64,000 nt of DNA from Torreya grandis (GCA_037957365.1 JARHVA010003635.1:1218501-1282500); one strand, 5' to 3'; positions 25,691 to 38,660 are shown, counted from the stretch's first letter. The notes: generated by a model from the sequence alone, not told the origin. Numbers and translations are program-made.

Positions 25691-28317
25691 TCTAGCATGC
25701 CATTTTACATATTAAAGTTTATATAATTTATGTTCAAAGCTTAATTTTACATAGTTTAAATTTTCAAAAGTAAAAAAAATATAACATTTCAAAATCCAAA
25801 AGTATTCAAAAATGTCAAAACACCAAAAACATTTCAATTGTATACATCATCCGTGCTTTACATCGATACTACTATGTTAGACTTACATTTGTTATTCTAT
25901 GTTATTCTTTATTGATTTATCTACATTACTATGCTTCAATTGATCTTATTTGAGTGTGTGCAGTGACATCCAAATCCTTGATTTCTTCACTCTACCCATT
26001 CAGGGGGAGTCTTACTTCTAAATTTGAGACACACATTGATATACATACCCACTGGGGGAATCTTCTACATGACTACACCATCTAGGTTTTGTCATTCCTA
26101 CACTACACACTCCAAGTTATCATGTTGATGTACATTACTTACTAGATTACAAAGATTACTATATCAACATTTCACTAATATCTATCACTTATGTATATCT
26201 TATAATATACCTAGTCATGTAATAAACATGTCTTGTATATTCTCACTCTTTCTTTGATTAGTTAGATGTGATTTTATCTTTCTAGTTATTATATGCTTTC
26301 TCTACTTAGCGTAGCTTGTTGGATTGCATTTCTAGTTCTTGCTTGTATCTTGTATGTGCCTTAGGACATTTTCTAATGTCCTTATCTTTTATTCATGTGT
26401 GTGCCTTATGAATTTGCGTATGTCCTTTGTTTATACTCTTTTATGTGCTTGTGGCCCTTGTGCCAATCTTGCTTATTTTAATTGTATGTGTATGTGGCAT
26501 TTAAACATGCCTTGTATGCTTGATTTCTAGTTTGAGTGACCTATGCCCATGTCCATTGATTACTTAACCCCTTGGCCACTCTTATATGCTTATTTATTCT
26601 TTATTTGTATGATTTTTTCATGATTACTTTCTTCTTTGTAATGCCATGATCCATATCATGCATTTCCTTGATTTTTTTAGATGTCATGATGGACATCATG
26701 TTCCATCCCTCCTTGCTAAAAAAATACAACTAACACTTTCAATTCTAGTTCAGTACATTACACATGTTATTACATTATTATATCTATTTAGTCATACCCC
26801 TATTAATCTAACAATCTCTCAATACAAACCATGTTATGTCTTGAGATATCTTGTCAATTATCATTGCTATATCATATACCCATGCAACTTAACACAATTG
26901 TACAAATATTTAATTTGAGGGAAGTCATTGCAACATCCTCATTCCTACCCTCAAAACAGGGGCCAATAAATAGGGGACTTTTCATAGAGATCAAAGATCC
27001 TAAAAATATGAAAAAGAAGTTTTCAAAACACTCAAAACAAAATCAAGACATTAGACCAGGCAAAACAAACCAAATAGATAATAGAGAATCTAGAAAGTTA
27101 CCTGATTTGGCCCTAGACAATAGTGTCAAAGTTAGACTACAATGCCAAATAGTAGGATTTCCTTTTTTTAGAACTCTTATCTAGATAGTATAAAAAATAT
27201 TTTTTTGAGAAATAGATAGAAGAGTGAGTTTAGTCACAGGTTTGTCAACTCAGTATAGTCTAGATTCAACATGTTTTAGTACAGTTTTTACTTAAAGAAT
27301 CCAAATATAGGGGGTATCATGCTTAGCATGATGGATCTCAATTCTAATTTTAGATTAGGTAGTCAATATAAATTCTAGATCAAAATCCATATTCCAGACA
27401 CCAGTGATTGAGGGTGATGTGCACAGCACATTGAATCTCCCATTTTTTTGAGTTCAATTTATTTTCTAAGCATTGATTAGCAGTTGCATGCCTTACTCCA
27501 TCTGCAAGTGGTTGGCATCCTTTTTTAAGTTTGGCTTTCATACAATCTTAAATTCTTGAGTACTCAATTTCCTGAGTTGGCTTCCACATAAGCCTATTGC
27601 ACTAGTTTTAGAGTGGCTTTCATGCAAGCCTAATCTCCATCTTTTGAAATGGTCAAGAGTGGCCTAGTTTCCAACATACATTCAAATATCCATACCAACA
27701 TTTTTAGATCATAGTAAATTTATGGGATTAAAGAACCATCTCATATGACATATATTCCATACTAGTATTAATTCATAGCTTCACTTCATGGGGCAACAAT
27801 GGAGCTAAAGGTCCAACTTTTGAATTCTTGAGCCACCTATTCAGAGGGATTGGACACCTATATAGTCCAAAAATTAATTGGCACACACATGATTCTTTAG
27901 GTTTACTTAGTAGGTGATGATGGAGATAAAGGGCCTACCTTTACATTCTTGATCCACTTCTAGGGAATTGAGCACTCATATCCATTCATGATATTACTTT
28001 TGGTACAACACACACCCAACACAATCCAACATCACAATAGGTTTTGTATTGGTTCATGTACCTGATTAGGTGTATTTATTCCTTTCTCTTTATTTCTTTC
28101 TTACCTATATTTTTTAAATTATTATTTTAGATATAGTGTATCTATTAAGGACTGATCTAATCTATATTTTTCTTTTGCATGTTCACACTTCACACCATGC
28201 TCTCTCTACGTACATCCACCATCACACAGCTTCATGAGCTTCACCTTTATAGGTAAGTTTAGGTATGCTTTATATTTTTCATTTATCCAAGTATTTAAAT
28301 TTGTTACATCACTATAA
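25691..28317 (+). other. Noncoding 3' region of element A2
   Basis: No domain recognised. It matches A1 3060-5870 in reverse orientation. Short open segments at 26339-26530, 26646-26918 and 26831-27184 show no known motif and are taken as chance openings. Confidence 0.75.
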
Positions 28318-28334
28318 TAAAGGGGGGGGGGGAA
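28318..28334 (+). other. Polypurine tract of element A2
   Basis: AAAGGGGGGGGGGAA-type purine run directly before the 3' LTR start TGTAGTC at 28335; includes a run of about ten G. Confidence 0.85.
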
Positions 28335-29539
28335 TGTAGTCATATAAAATGTAAAATTTGGTAACTTGAGTGTGGCTAATGACACCCAATCTATAGGTCC
28401 ATCTTGTTTGCTCTTGTGACCCTCACATGAATATTTTCATTGATTCCTAGTCATTTTCAGCCTCTCAAACTAAACCCTTGAAGACCCAAATTTATCTTTC
28501 CATGCTCATTACATCCCCCCAAGTCCCATCAGTCATGGACAATAATACCCAAACTTGGACTATAGTGTTGAAACCTAGGGTGTCCTATTTTTGGTACTAT
28601 TGACCAAGTGCATTTTGGCTTTTAATGGTCATATTATTCAAAATATTTATCCTTATTCATGTTATCCTAATGCAAATTCATTTAAACCATGATCACTAAA
28701 TCCAATATAAAAGGCCATCCAAAGTCCATTTAGAAGGGTTGGAACTCATTTACAAGAGAGAAGTAAGAATAAAAGCAAGACCACTCAATCACTTTTTCTT
28801 ATTCTCTACATATAGCCATCTAATAGTATTTCAATTTTATTCAAACCTTTATACTAGTCCCTAGTCATTCCAAGTACACCTAGTTTCACATTTAATTACA
28901 TTTTCATCACACTATTACACCAAGCACTTTAACAAGAGAACTACATATAGCTTGATCCCTCCTTGGAGTATTGGTATGTAGGTAGCATGCCCACACATAG
29001 GGTGTGAAGTGCATCTAACATATCCTTTACACACTAACACCTCCTCTCCTTTATATAAATTTTACTTTCAAGTTCAAGTAAAAATAGGACCTGGGGTATT
29101 TAAGACTAAATCAAGAACATTGTGAGCTTCATGAACTTTTAGGATCTAATATTTCATAGGTAGTGTCACAAAAACCTGATGCATAAAACCCAAAAAGCTT
29201 AGATCACTAGGATAATAGTAATAAGATAAGGCTATGGTGCTATAACCTAGGGTGTCCCACTTTTAGTGCTCTTATCCAATAAAAAAATGAACTTCAAATT
29301 CCTATTTGTGATAGTATCCCAAGCCTGCACATAGATTTCTAGACCCTATCTCAGTCAGAACATCACAAAATTAGATAAGTTTAATTATCTCTCTCACTAC
29401 TATTTTTATAAAAATAAATAATACAATTAAATCACACAAATTAGTAGCTTAATTATACATATTATTTACTAATTTATCATACTCTAGACTATTTATTATT
29501 GAGGAAATAAACATATAATTTCCCAAAAATAATAAAACA
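28335..29539 (+). repeat. 3' LTR of element A2
   Basis: Starts TGTAGTCATAT and ends AAAACA, followed directly by the target duplication CATTC. Confidence 0.92.
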
Positions 29540-29544
29540 CATTC
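29540..29544. repeat. Target site duplication of element A2 (right)
   Basis: CATTC, equal to 22695-22699. Confidence 0.9.
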
Positions 29545-32500
29545 AATAGGACCACTTTGGTGTCTAGGGAATAAGTGGAGGATATAAGTCCTTTATTTTA
29601 TTTTACTCAAACATGAATATTACTTAAGATATCTCAATATTCCCTCTTATCTTAGTTACATAATTCAAATGGAGTGTGGATGAGTCTTCTTGAGGTGTTG
29701 GGTAACCTCTCCTTCAATGTGCATGCTGAATGGTCCATGAAACTACTCATAACCTATTATAATGGATTTTATTTTGGAGTGTGATAAAATATATTAAAAT
29801 TTAAAATGTTTTAATATGGTCAATCAATGCTTCTATGCCAACCTTTGCCTATTATACCTTTCTACCTACAAGATAAGTAGGCCTATTCATTTGTCCTTCA
29901 ATCTTATATATCCATTGCTTGAATGTTCATACAATTGTATTAGGTTATCAATTAATTTTATAAGACTTATATCATATTTATATTACCCCTTATGCATTTT
30001 CATTTATATATTTCAAGTGTTCTTTACCTACAATTACAAATTAGCCTTGTATGACTAGGTCAATTGGACTGCCTCATAAACTACCAGTTTGGATAGAAAG
30101 AATAGAGACACTTCCATTCAATTACATGGGCCATATTGACATTTAATAAGTAGAAAATGTCTTGATCTTACTCTTCCAATAGTTTAGAACTTTTAGTTAG
30201 GATATACAACATAATGTATACCTAAAACCCTACAAATTTTCCTTTTTAGGAAGTGTTTGTATAGCTACCATACCATCAAGATCCATGAGCATGAGCCCCT
30301 CTAAGTTATAAATAGGATCAAAGTGTTATATAAGTAAATTTTATGCATTTAGATTAAATTTTCTCTAAACCTCTCTAGTTGAGTCACTATTAGCATTTAA
30401 TGGATGTTTAAGAGTGTTTGGGGGTCTTAGGGGTGGTTCATATAGATCAGAGTTTGGATCTCTAAAAAAATTACACTAACTCAGACCAATAGACCTGATT
30501 ACCTTCTATTAAGTATTAGACTCCTTATGCATAAGATTCATTGTTATGATGAACACTTTAAGATTTCCTTTGTGTGAAGAACATGCCTTTTTAGTGACAC
30601 CTCTATGTTTATAGGTAAAATAGTCCACTATAATGTCTTTTCCAAGTACCTAAACTAGCCATAGATATTTTTAAAAATGTAATAACCTTCCATAAGAAGA
30701 TTTAAAGCATTATAACTCCTCAACTATACTCTACTCCACCTTTTCATAACATAGTGATCATGAAATCCATGGGTTGGTCTATTTACATGACTAAGCCATG
30801 AATCCTGGCCTAAATATTAAGGTTATAACACACTATTGCATCATCCCCAACCTAAATATTACCTCATGGACCTTAGGAGGTAGCAACACTAACTTGATAA
30901 AGCTTTTCAACCTCCTTTGAGTATGTATAACCATGGATTCCAACACCTACACCTTTATGCCTACTGAACTATTCATGGAGGTCAACATGAAGGATATTAG
31001 TAGGTTTGATAAGATGTTTTAGGACTCATTTTTCCCTCTCACACTCATTTTAAACATGAACATTCTCAATATCCTTGCTTTTGAGCTCAAACTAACATTT
31101 TTAGGTCCATTTTTATACAACTTTACCCCAACATGTGCTAAAAAATGGGTCATTGTGATGCTTATATAATATTAATAGACTTTAAAGGTCATTTTATGGC
31201 CAAATTATCTCATTTGGATGGGTTTTGAGACAAAATTCCATCATCGGGTCACTTTTGGGGTTTATGTAAGGTTTGAAATGTCTACCATCTTAACGATGGT
31301 TCATATAATATGAACATACAAACCTAGAAAAAATTCCATTAATGTGTGGGAAAATAACCTCATCATCTTCCATGAATGGGCTAGGTTCCCATATAGAGGG
31401 TGCTTAGAATATGAATGTCAAAAGGTGGAATTAGGGTTGTTTACAGAAAGTTTTGAGTGCTTATTTTCTTAATATTCCTTCATAAATATTGGGACACAAA
31501 TGCCAATAAATATTCTATGGATCTTTATCCCATATCGAGGCTTAAAATTCCCTAGGAGATTTGGCCCTGAGCATGCATGCGGTAGAATGGGTAAGCATTT
31601 GAATATGGCACTTAAATTGATTATGTGTAGATTGATTGGCTCGATAAGGGTCTGAAGGTACTTAAACCAAATTCATCACCTCTTATCACTTGAAATATTA
31701 ATATAAGGTATTAAAAACCCTATTACACCTTAAATTATCCACTCAACTAGTTACAATAGTTTGAAGGAACCTCAAGATGGTACTAAGGTCTGTAAGAAGG
31801 CTTATATGATTACTATGTTATCCCATTTCCAAGGATTCTAACTATTGGTATAGGTATTAGACCTCTAGATGAGGTTAATAAGCCCTAAACCATCATCCCT
31901 TACTATATAAAAAAATTATGGGGGTCTTAAATAGTTTACAAACCTTATATAGCATAGGTACCCTTTCAACTCACTATATAATTATGATAGACAAGCCTTG
32001 GTCTAAGACAAAATAGTGGGTCCACCCACTATTTTTATAGCCCAAGTGAACATATGAGTGATTTTAATTGGTCATTATGACCATTATTACCAATTTTTTA
32101 GGCTTTTTCATGCCCATAAAGGTCTCAAACCACTATTTTGGCTAAAATTGGTTCCAAATTGCATGTTTACTACGTACTCATGCATGTAAATTATAAGTAT
32201 GGCCTTTGACATTAACTCCTATGTTATTTATGACCATTGGGTTTTTATCATGTTTTAAATTTCATAATCATGTCCAAGTTATATTTTTCCAACACTAATT
32301 TATTTACATACCCTATCATTCACTTAGGCTTAAGTCTCATGTCTGCATAGGCTTGTTTGTCTCTAAACTACTTTTGGTGTCATTCTAGCTTCTTAGTGGT
32401 AGTATCCATCAAGATTACATTATCAAAAATAGGAACCTTGAAATTTATTATATTTTCATTTAATTTTATATTATAAAATATTGAGATATTGATATATACT

Positions 32501-34088
32501 AGTGATGTCACATATAGCCACCTATTAGTATGACTATCTACACTACTTTATTACTAAGCCTATATAGGATGAAGGTAACCTATATAGTGTTTTTAAATTT
32601 TTATATGAGGATATCATATCACCATTTACTACTTTAGGATGCACATCCTTTAATAATATTACCAATCTCCATGACCTAGATGGTCTATATAGTGTTCTTT
32701 GGGACCTTGCTATAGTAGCCCTAAAAGTGTTGGTTATAGGTTTACATTTTCACTCTCAATTCACTATGTGGCCATATAAGTCTAATAACCCTATGGTTTC
32801 AATATTCTAATGGTTCTAATGGAGTGTGGAGTTCAACCTCACATGATCTAACCTTGGGAGGAAGGGTGTATGAATGGAATAGGATGGTAGTGAAGATATA
32901 TGAAGTGTAGGGCATGGAAATAGGGGTAACACAATGCAAAAGACAATGAAAACATAATAAAATTATTGTACTGAATATCCCCCTTTTCCCATGAGGAAAT
33001 AGAGATCCACCTTCTTTTTTTATATTTTGTCCTTATTTTTGAACCTCTTTGTTATATGATTATGCAATTAGCCTTCATACTTTGGGAAATTTGGCATGGT
33101 ATTCATATAATAATTTTATGGACTAACTACACTAATGCATTTTGGGATTTTTGGACTATGAAGATTCTTTTGGGACTTATGTAATTTAGAGGAATTTATT
33201 CAGGGTTCATTCTTATTAGTTTTTTTGTTTGATAATTTTGTTTAGACATTTTTTCTGATAGGTTTTATTTTTAGGCTTTATGTATTGAGCATTTTGTCTG
33301 CTAACTTTTTGGTGTTAGTTTATTTTTGGCATTTCATCTATTTAGACTTCAGGATTTTAGGAATTTTGTTCTACAAAATCTATTTTTTTAAGAAATTTTT
33401 CCATAGATATTTTATCTAAGATAAATTAGGTCTTCAAAACTTTTGTCATGAACATTTGGTTTGATAAACCAAAAGGTAGAATAGGCATCTAGGAAAATAT
33501 CCCTATGTTGAGAATTTTTCAAACCCAGCTCAAGAACATAAGGATTTTATAGTATCCATCCATGAGGGAACATATATGGCTCAACAATAACTAGAATTCT
33601 AGGTATAATAATTGAGAGACCAAGAAAAGACCATACATATCCCTACATGCACAGAGGCAGAGGTTCAATAAGTAGCCTCTAAATGTTGCAACTCCTTAGA
33701 ATCATTGGAATTCATGAGAGGTGAGTTAGACCTACATTGGAATAAAACCAATCAATTATTTAATTGTTTAAGAGATAATATTAACAACTTGAAGATGATA
33801 CTTGCCTACATAGGCAATATAATGTAGTCATCTAGACCTTATGACACCACTTGAGGTATCTAATCCTCTCAATTTAGTTGTCATTAAGCAAGAAGAAGCT
33901 TGGGAATTGTTACAATAAGTTGGGGCTTTAATCTCTAAACATAAGACACATGAGGCCTAAATTATTCATTTTTTGGATGATCTAAATTTATCAAAAGTGA
34001 AAGATGCCATAGGTAAATTGATTAACAAGATCAATTTTGATAAACTCATTTAGGAGGCAACTGATAATTTCAAAGAGAGTCTACAAGG
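29545..34088 (+). repeat. R2: right copy of the direct repeat, main fragment
   Basis: Resumes R1 homology at AATAGGACCACTTT and runs to AGTCTACAAGG at about 34078-34088. Together with 22484-22699 it totals about 4.76 kb against 4.82 kb in R1. The sequence then continues without break into the rest of the gag-like frame, which R1 lacks. No gene is recognised between 29.5 and 32.9 kb. Confidence 0.85.
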
Positions 34089-34440
34089 ATTGACATTAGA
34101 GGAGATATAAGTTGATTTAAGTGTTATTATGAAAAAGGTCACTAAGGTGGAGATATTCAATAATAATTTCCAAATGATGAAGGTAGAACATGTAAAACTC
34201 CCTGGCCAAGATAATATGATCCATCAGCCCTCTTTACTTAACTTGAACATTATATGATAGTGGAATGAAGAAATGGAAAAGTGTCAAATGGAGAATTAAT
34301 AAAATAAGAATTATTCTCAAGACACTACTTCAAGTTCCATGTCCACATCTATAGTTTTTACTCTACTACCCCAGCCACTACATCAACCAAAGTACATGCA
34401 ACTATTCAGATGATGTAGCCTTAACAATGCCAAGATTTTG
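33480..34440 (+). pseudogene. Coiled-coil-like, gag-like reading frame (R2 copy, longest)
   Basis: This is the most complete copy of the frame described in R1. It contains NKTNQLFNCLRD, KINFDKLI, NFKESLQGLTLEEI and VIMKKVTKVEIFNNN, then a Met/Glu/Lys-rich tail. Frames shift near 33830 and stops are frequent. The composition suggests helical, possibly coiled-coil structure. The function is unknown. It lies within the LTR-like arm, which is an unusual place for a coding region. Confidence 0.5.
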
Positions 34441-34922
34441 TGAATGTATAATTTTTTAATGGTTTATATATTTATAATTTCCTTATATTTCATTCTATCA
34501 TTTTAAGAGGTTTCATTTTATATTTTATACACCTACACACATTGCATGGTTTTGAAAAGGTCAACTTATGGCTAATTGATAATTATGAGTTTACTCATAT
34601 ATGGTTTTGACCATAGTTAGAACTCAAGTTCTAATTATCACATATAATAACTTTACATGAACTTGGATAATGAGGCAACCCCTTCCCCAAGTTTATATAT
34701 AAAAATGCAATCCATAAGTTTGGATGAATCATAAAATTTTAAATATATGGGGTCAACATCAATTTTGATTATCAGCAAATGTCTTTGTGTATTCTATCCC
34801 CAATTTTTGTGTAATTAGGATTATCTTATTTTTCTTGTATGATTAAATAATTTTTAGTTTATGATAGTTACAATGAATTATTTCTTGTCTTAATTGATAT
34901 GCTCATCTTAGATGTGCAATAG

Positions 34923-35560
34923 TTATTAAAGGATTAGTAAATTACATTGATTATTGACAATTAAATTGATTGATTCATGTTCTTAACTATGTAAAATTAC
35001 TTTATTTAAATATCTTTTTTGTGTGTGAAACATCTACCTCAAATACCTCATTATACTGAGCCATAATCTCCTAATTAAGGGTGTGCAACATCCACTCTAA
35101 AAGGGGAAACCTTTGACTAAGGATTGTGAGTTTCTTATATCAATATCCCCTTAGACATGTAACCTGTGTATGATTTTTAGTGTGCAATAGATTCTTATAA
35201 CATGCATAGGTTTTGAAAGTGATTTTCCATTTAGAAACCAACTATTAAATGATTAGTAAATTACATTGATTATTGACAATTAATTTGATTGATTCATGTT
35301 CTTAGGTGTGTAAAATTACTTTATTTTGATATAGTTTTTTGTGTGTGTGAAAAAATACCTCAGATACCTCATTAGACTGAGCCATAATCTCCTAATTAAG
35401 GCTACACAACATCTGATCTAAAAGGGAAAACCTTTGACTGAGGCTTTTGAGTTTTCTATATCAATATACCCTTAGACTTGTAAACTGTGTATGATTGTTA
35501 GTGTAAAATAGCTTCTTGCAATAGCCATAGGTTTTGAAATTACTTTTCTATTTATAACCA
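34923..35560 (+). repeat. Tandem duplication of ~319 bp
   Basis: The block starting (T)ATTAAA.GATTAGTAAATTAC occurs at 34923 and again at 35242. Both contain the GAGCCATAATCTCC segment and the AAACCTTTGACT segment. The inverted arm (38940-39290) carries only one copy, so the duplication happened in this arm or was lost in the other. Confidence 0.85.
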
Positions 35561-36029
35561 GCTAAAGAGGTGATTCCTAAAAAAACAAAATATTGTTTTT
35601 ACCCTTACCCTCCCCTTTTTTTTGAAGTTTATTTTGAGATCTACTCACTTTATATTAACTACCAGTCATCCATCTAATTCACATAGAGATTCACTACTTT
35701 TTAAGAGACCACACTTCTATCTAAAAACCTTGTCAACATCTTAGATGCCCTACTAGCTATTCCATCAATAGGTTATTCAAACCGCATACTTACAACTCAT
35801 GTCTTGGAGTGGAGTTTACCTCCATTGAGATCTTAAAATGTTATAGGTTACCTCATTGACTATTGTGTGAATATAAACCACATCAATAATCTCACTGGCA
35901 CTAGAAGGATGGCTCTAACCTCTGATAATAGTAGTTATTATTTATATAGAGTTGCATTGGAGTCACCTAGGAGAGTGATCGGATCTAATTCATAGGCTGG
36001 TTTTCTAGTCTCACCCTTATCAAATCATA

Positions 36030-37260
36030 GGAGACCTAGAACTATGCCAAAATATATAGTTCACAACAATCTACCTCCTTTAATAGGGAACCCTTTACTA
36101 TTTAATCAAATAATGGATCAACAACCTTGGTTATTTGGATCTATTATTTCCATCCCAAGAGACTACATGATTTACCTAGGAATCTTGAGAAGTATATGCC
36201 ATCCTTTTCTCTTTAGAGATCAAGGGCAATGAAAGAACATATCAAATCTTTCAAAGCTGATTTGAAATTAATCAATGTTGTCAATGAAGATGTTGCATGT
36301 TGATTATTCCCTTTTACTACCTATGATTGGTATTTAAATATAATGAACTCCATCACTTCTTGGGATGGATGTTAAGCTAATTTTTCGTACATAATTTAGA
36401 CAAGTCACCAACCCTAGTTTGATATACCATCACTTTACTAGTATGAAGAGAGAGCCTAATGAGCCTATCTAATATTTTAACACATGGTTTCAAAAGATTT
36501 ATAATTGGTTAACCCCAAGGTATAAATTAGATGTTTCATTAGCATTAGAGATGTACAAAAATACCTTAGACCCCATCACTACCATGTTCCTAAGAAGGGA
36601 AGTTGTTACCAATAATTTAGCATTAGCAAATGAGGAAGCCATCAACATAAAAAGACAACTGAATCCCTAGATGCTAGGCATACCTAATGTTGATAACATA
36701 TTCAAAACATTGAATATGATACCACATGTAAAGTAAAACATATTGACATTCAATCAGAACTAGCTCTACACACTACCTCCATTAATATAGATAGCACAAT
36801 CAAACTATAAATTTATAAATAATCATGCATCAAGCAATAGCTACCAAAAAAATTAATTATCGATTGCATTTCCCACTATTTTTTTATAAGGTACTAAATC
36901 TACAAAGGTAGAATTAGATTCCATTGAGAAGATGGTTCAAAAATTAAGCAATGACTTCTTAAATATGCAATGGAAGATGGGCAATGCTAATGGCCCAACT
37001 AGTAATTAGAACACTAGATTTCAGAGATACAACCAACCATTCAATAGGCCTAAAAATAATATATAACAACCCAATAAGCTCTGAAAGATCAACAAGGCAA
37101 AAATAATTCTTCCCAATTGGTGTATAACTCATAATAATTATGAGCATGGTGAGCTCACCTATATTTAATTTTGCAAAACATTTGAAATAATTCAAAGAGA
37201 GGTGGTTAGACAAGACTAGATGAATAATTTGCATAAACATCATCTGGATCATGTCCCTTC
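36030..37260 (+). pseudogene. gag: Gypsy gag, broken (family B)
   Basis: A retrotransposon gag domain is visible from IPRDYMIYL (about 36150) through EHIKSFKADLKLINV and NEDVAC to the SITSWDG and frames near 36550. Downstream, about 37020-37060 encodes RFQRYNQPFNRP, the linker typical of this gypsy type. Around 37115-37170 a CxxHxxxxHxxxx(C) knuckle-like arrangement has the last Cys replaced by Tyr. Stops and at least three frameshifts. Role in life: particle formation. Confidence 0.8.
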
Positions 37261-37405
37261 CAACACTTCCATTTTATTTAAAACTCATGAGTTTCCCTTT
37301 CTAGGTGAATATGACAATGAGCCAGAGGATAAAATGAATAAATTTCATGTTTTTTAGTAATTTCAAAAAGGTGAATACAATCTAAAGAATAAGCAACCAC
37401 TCACA

Positions 37406-38060
37406 ATGTTAACTCCCCCAAATATTACTATAATTCTACATAATCCTAAAGCTAAAAAAAATCCACCTCCTCTAAGAGGGAATGATCAACATCAAACCAA
37501 GGAAGAACCTAACAAGGGAGGATATAACAGTGTTGAAGACATGAAGAAGATCAAAGCAAATATAAATCTTCATGAGTTATCTCATATTATGAAACAAAAG
37601 GATTTTCTCTATAATTCTATTATAGGGAAGACACCTATGGAGAAAGTGAAAGCATCTATAGATAAATCAAAAGCATCTAACACTAATGTTATCTATAAAA
37701 GTAAGCCAAAAGTTCCACCCTTCTTGATGAATATCAAGGCATTTGATAAGAATATTCATAATTGTTTAGTTGATTATGGAGCTTTTACAACTATCATGCC
37801 TACTTCCATATGTCAAAATCCTGGTTTGATGCCAAGCACTTCAAAGAGGATAGTTTCACAGTTGGACAAGATAATAGTTCCTTTAGTTGGTGAAATAAGG
37901 GGAATGCATATCCAAGTAGCCTCTAAACCACACATTTAGATTACTATTGATAGCCTAGTGGTAGACATACCTAAAGGATATGGTCTACTTATAAGTAGAG
38001 ACTGTTGCAAAACACTCAATGGGTAACTTTCTACAGACTTTTCTCATATATGGCTTCCAT
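37406..38060 (+). pseudogene. pol: Gypsy aspartic protease, mostly open (family B)
   Basis: A 177-codon open segment (37406-37939) is the longest uninterrupted frame in the window. It ends in a retropepsin domain with LVDYGAFTTIMP (active-site Asp at 37772; usually DSGAS). It continues after one TAG through VDIPKGYGLLISRD and SHIWLPW, the characteristic end of this protease. The N-terminal half is Lys/Pro-rich linker (EEPNKGGYNSVEDMKK). The Ser next to the catalytic Asp is replaced by Tyr. Confidence 0.85.
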
Positions 38061-38169
38061 GGTGAGGATTTAAAAATCAAATAAAATTTGATAAAGAGTC
38101 GAGAGTGAAGTATCCCATCACATAATATAATGTTAATAATGATAAGGTAAAGTATAAGTCTCTTAGCCT

Positions 38170-38660
38170 TGGTATTTATACTTTTACTACTCAAAATCAA
38201 GAATAGAATCTAGAACCTAAAGGTTCCAAGTAGTTATGAACTTTAAATTTTGATGACATTAGATATAAACAAGGATCAGTCATGGGAATCAATTTAATTG
38301 ATCCACAAGGTGAAAATTTCTTGGCAGCATACATATTACAATTTCCATGCATGAATAATAGAGCTAAATATGAGGATTTAATTTTGAGATTATAATTTGC
38401 ACTTAAGAATAATGTAAAACATATATTATTATTTGGTGAGTCAGAGCTGGTAGTTAACCAAGTCAAAAATAAATAACAATGCAATATATCTTATTTGGGA
38501 AGATAAAATCATAGAGCATGTGACTTGATTGAAAGCTTTAAAGATTTTAAAATAATATCACTTACTAGAGAGAAAAATCAAGTTGTTAATTTGTTAGCTA
38601 CTATTGTTACTGATTTAGAACCTATTGATGTGGTTTTTACACACACCATACTCAACAATG
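38170..38660 (+). pseudogene. pol: Gypsy RNase H, broken (family B)
   Basis: Contains GINLIDPQG, LQFPCMNNRAKYEDLIL (the Glu segment), FGESELVVNQVK (usually GDSELV; Asp replaced by Glu) and DLIESFKDF with KNQVVNLLA. This is the archaeal-type RNase H next to gypsy integrase. The last codons overlap the start of the inverted right arm at 38623, so the junction cuts the gene. Stops at several places. Confidence 0.85.

Larger units (their letters stand above)
22700..29539 (+). mobile_element. Ty3/gypsy retrotransposon family A, copy A2 (RNase H-integrase only)
   Basis: A plus-strand LTR element with LTRs of 1206 and 1205 bp, target duplication CATTC, a PBS-like start after the 5' LTR and a G-rich polypurine tract before the 3' LTR. 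Only 23 bases separate the LTR end from the RNase H reading frame, so gag, protease and RT are deleted. RNase H and integrase follow, then a 2.6-kb 3' untranslated region shared with A1. The insertion split the R2 repeat, so it is younger than the R duplication. Confidence 0.92.
32967..35889 (+). repeat. Left arm of a long inverted repeat
   Basis: It starts at TGTACTGAATATCC, which looks like an LTR 5' end, and runs to ACCACATCAATA. It matches, in reverse complement, 38623-40278 joined to 59864-60865. The arm holds the gag-like frame (33480-34440), LTR-like AT-rich sequence, a 319-bp tandem duplication (34923-35560) and what seems to be a gypsy leader up to 35889. It may be the 5' LTR and leader of the family B element that follows, by inference. 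A candidate PBS reads AGGTGATTCC near 35568. Confidence 0.75.
35890..38622 (+). mobile_element. Ty3/gypsy family B fragment (gag, protease, RNase H; RT deleted)
   Basis: Plus-strand gypsy coding sequence enclosed by the inverted arms. Gag, a zinc-knuckle region, protease and RNase H follow in normal order. Only about 150 bases lie between the protease end (~38060) and the RNase H start (~38210), so RT has been deleted. Integrase is absent because the element is cut by the inverted right arm at 38623. Confidence 0.85.

Noticed and set aside
26339..27184. Three overlapping open frames in the A2 3' region, one Cys-rich
   Set aside because: The matching part of A1 shows no corresponding reading frame that I could see, and no domain was recognised.
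12708..30058. Matching open frames in R1 (12708-12983) and R2 (29816-30058), about 72 residues aligned
   Set aside because: I count about 20 amino acid differences over 72 positions, no less change than the DNA predicts, and no known motif. It looks like chance opening in AT-rich sequence kept because the copies are related.
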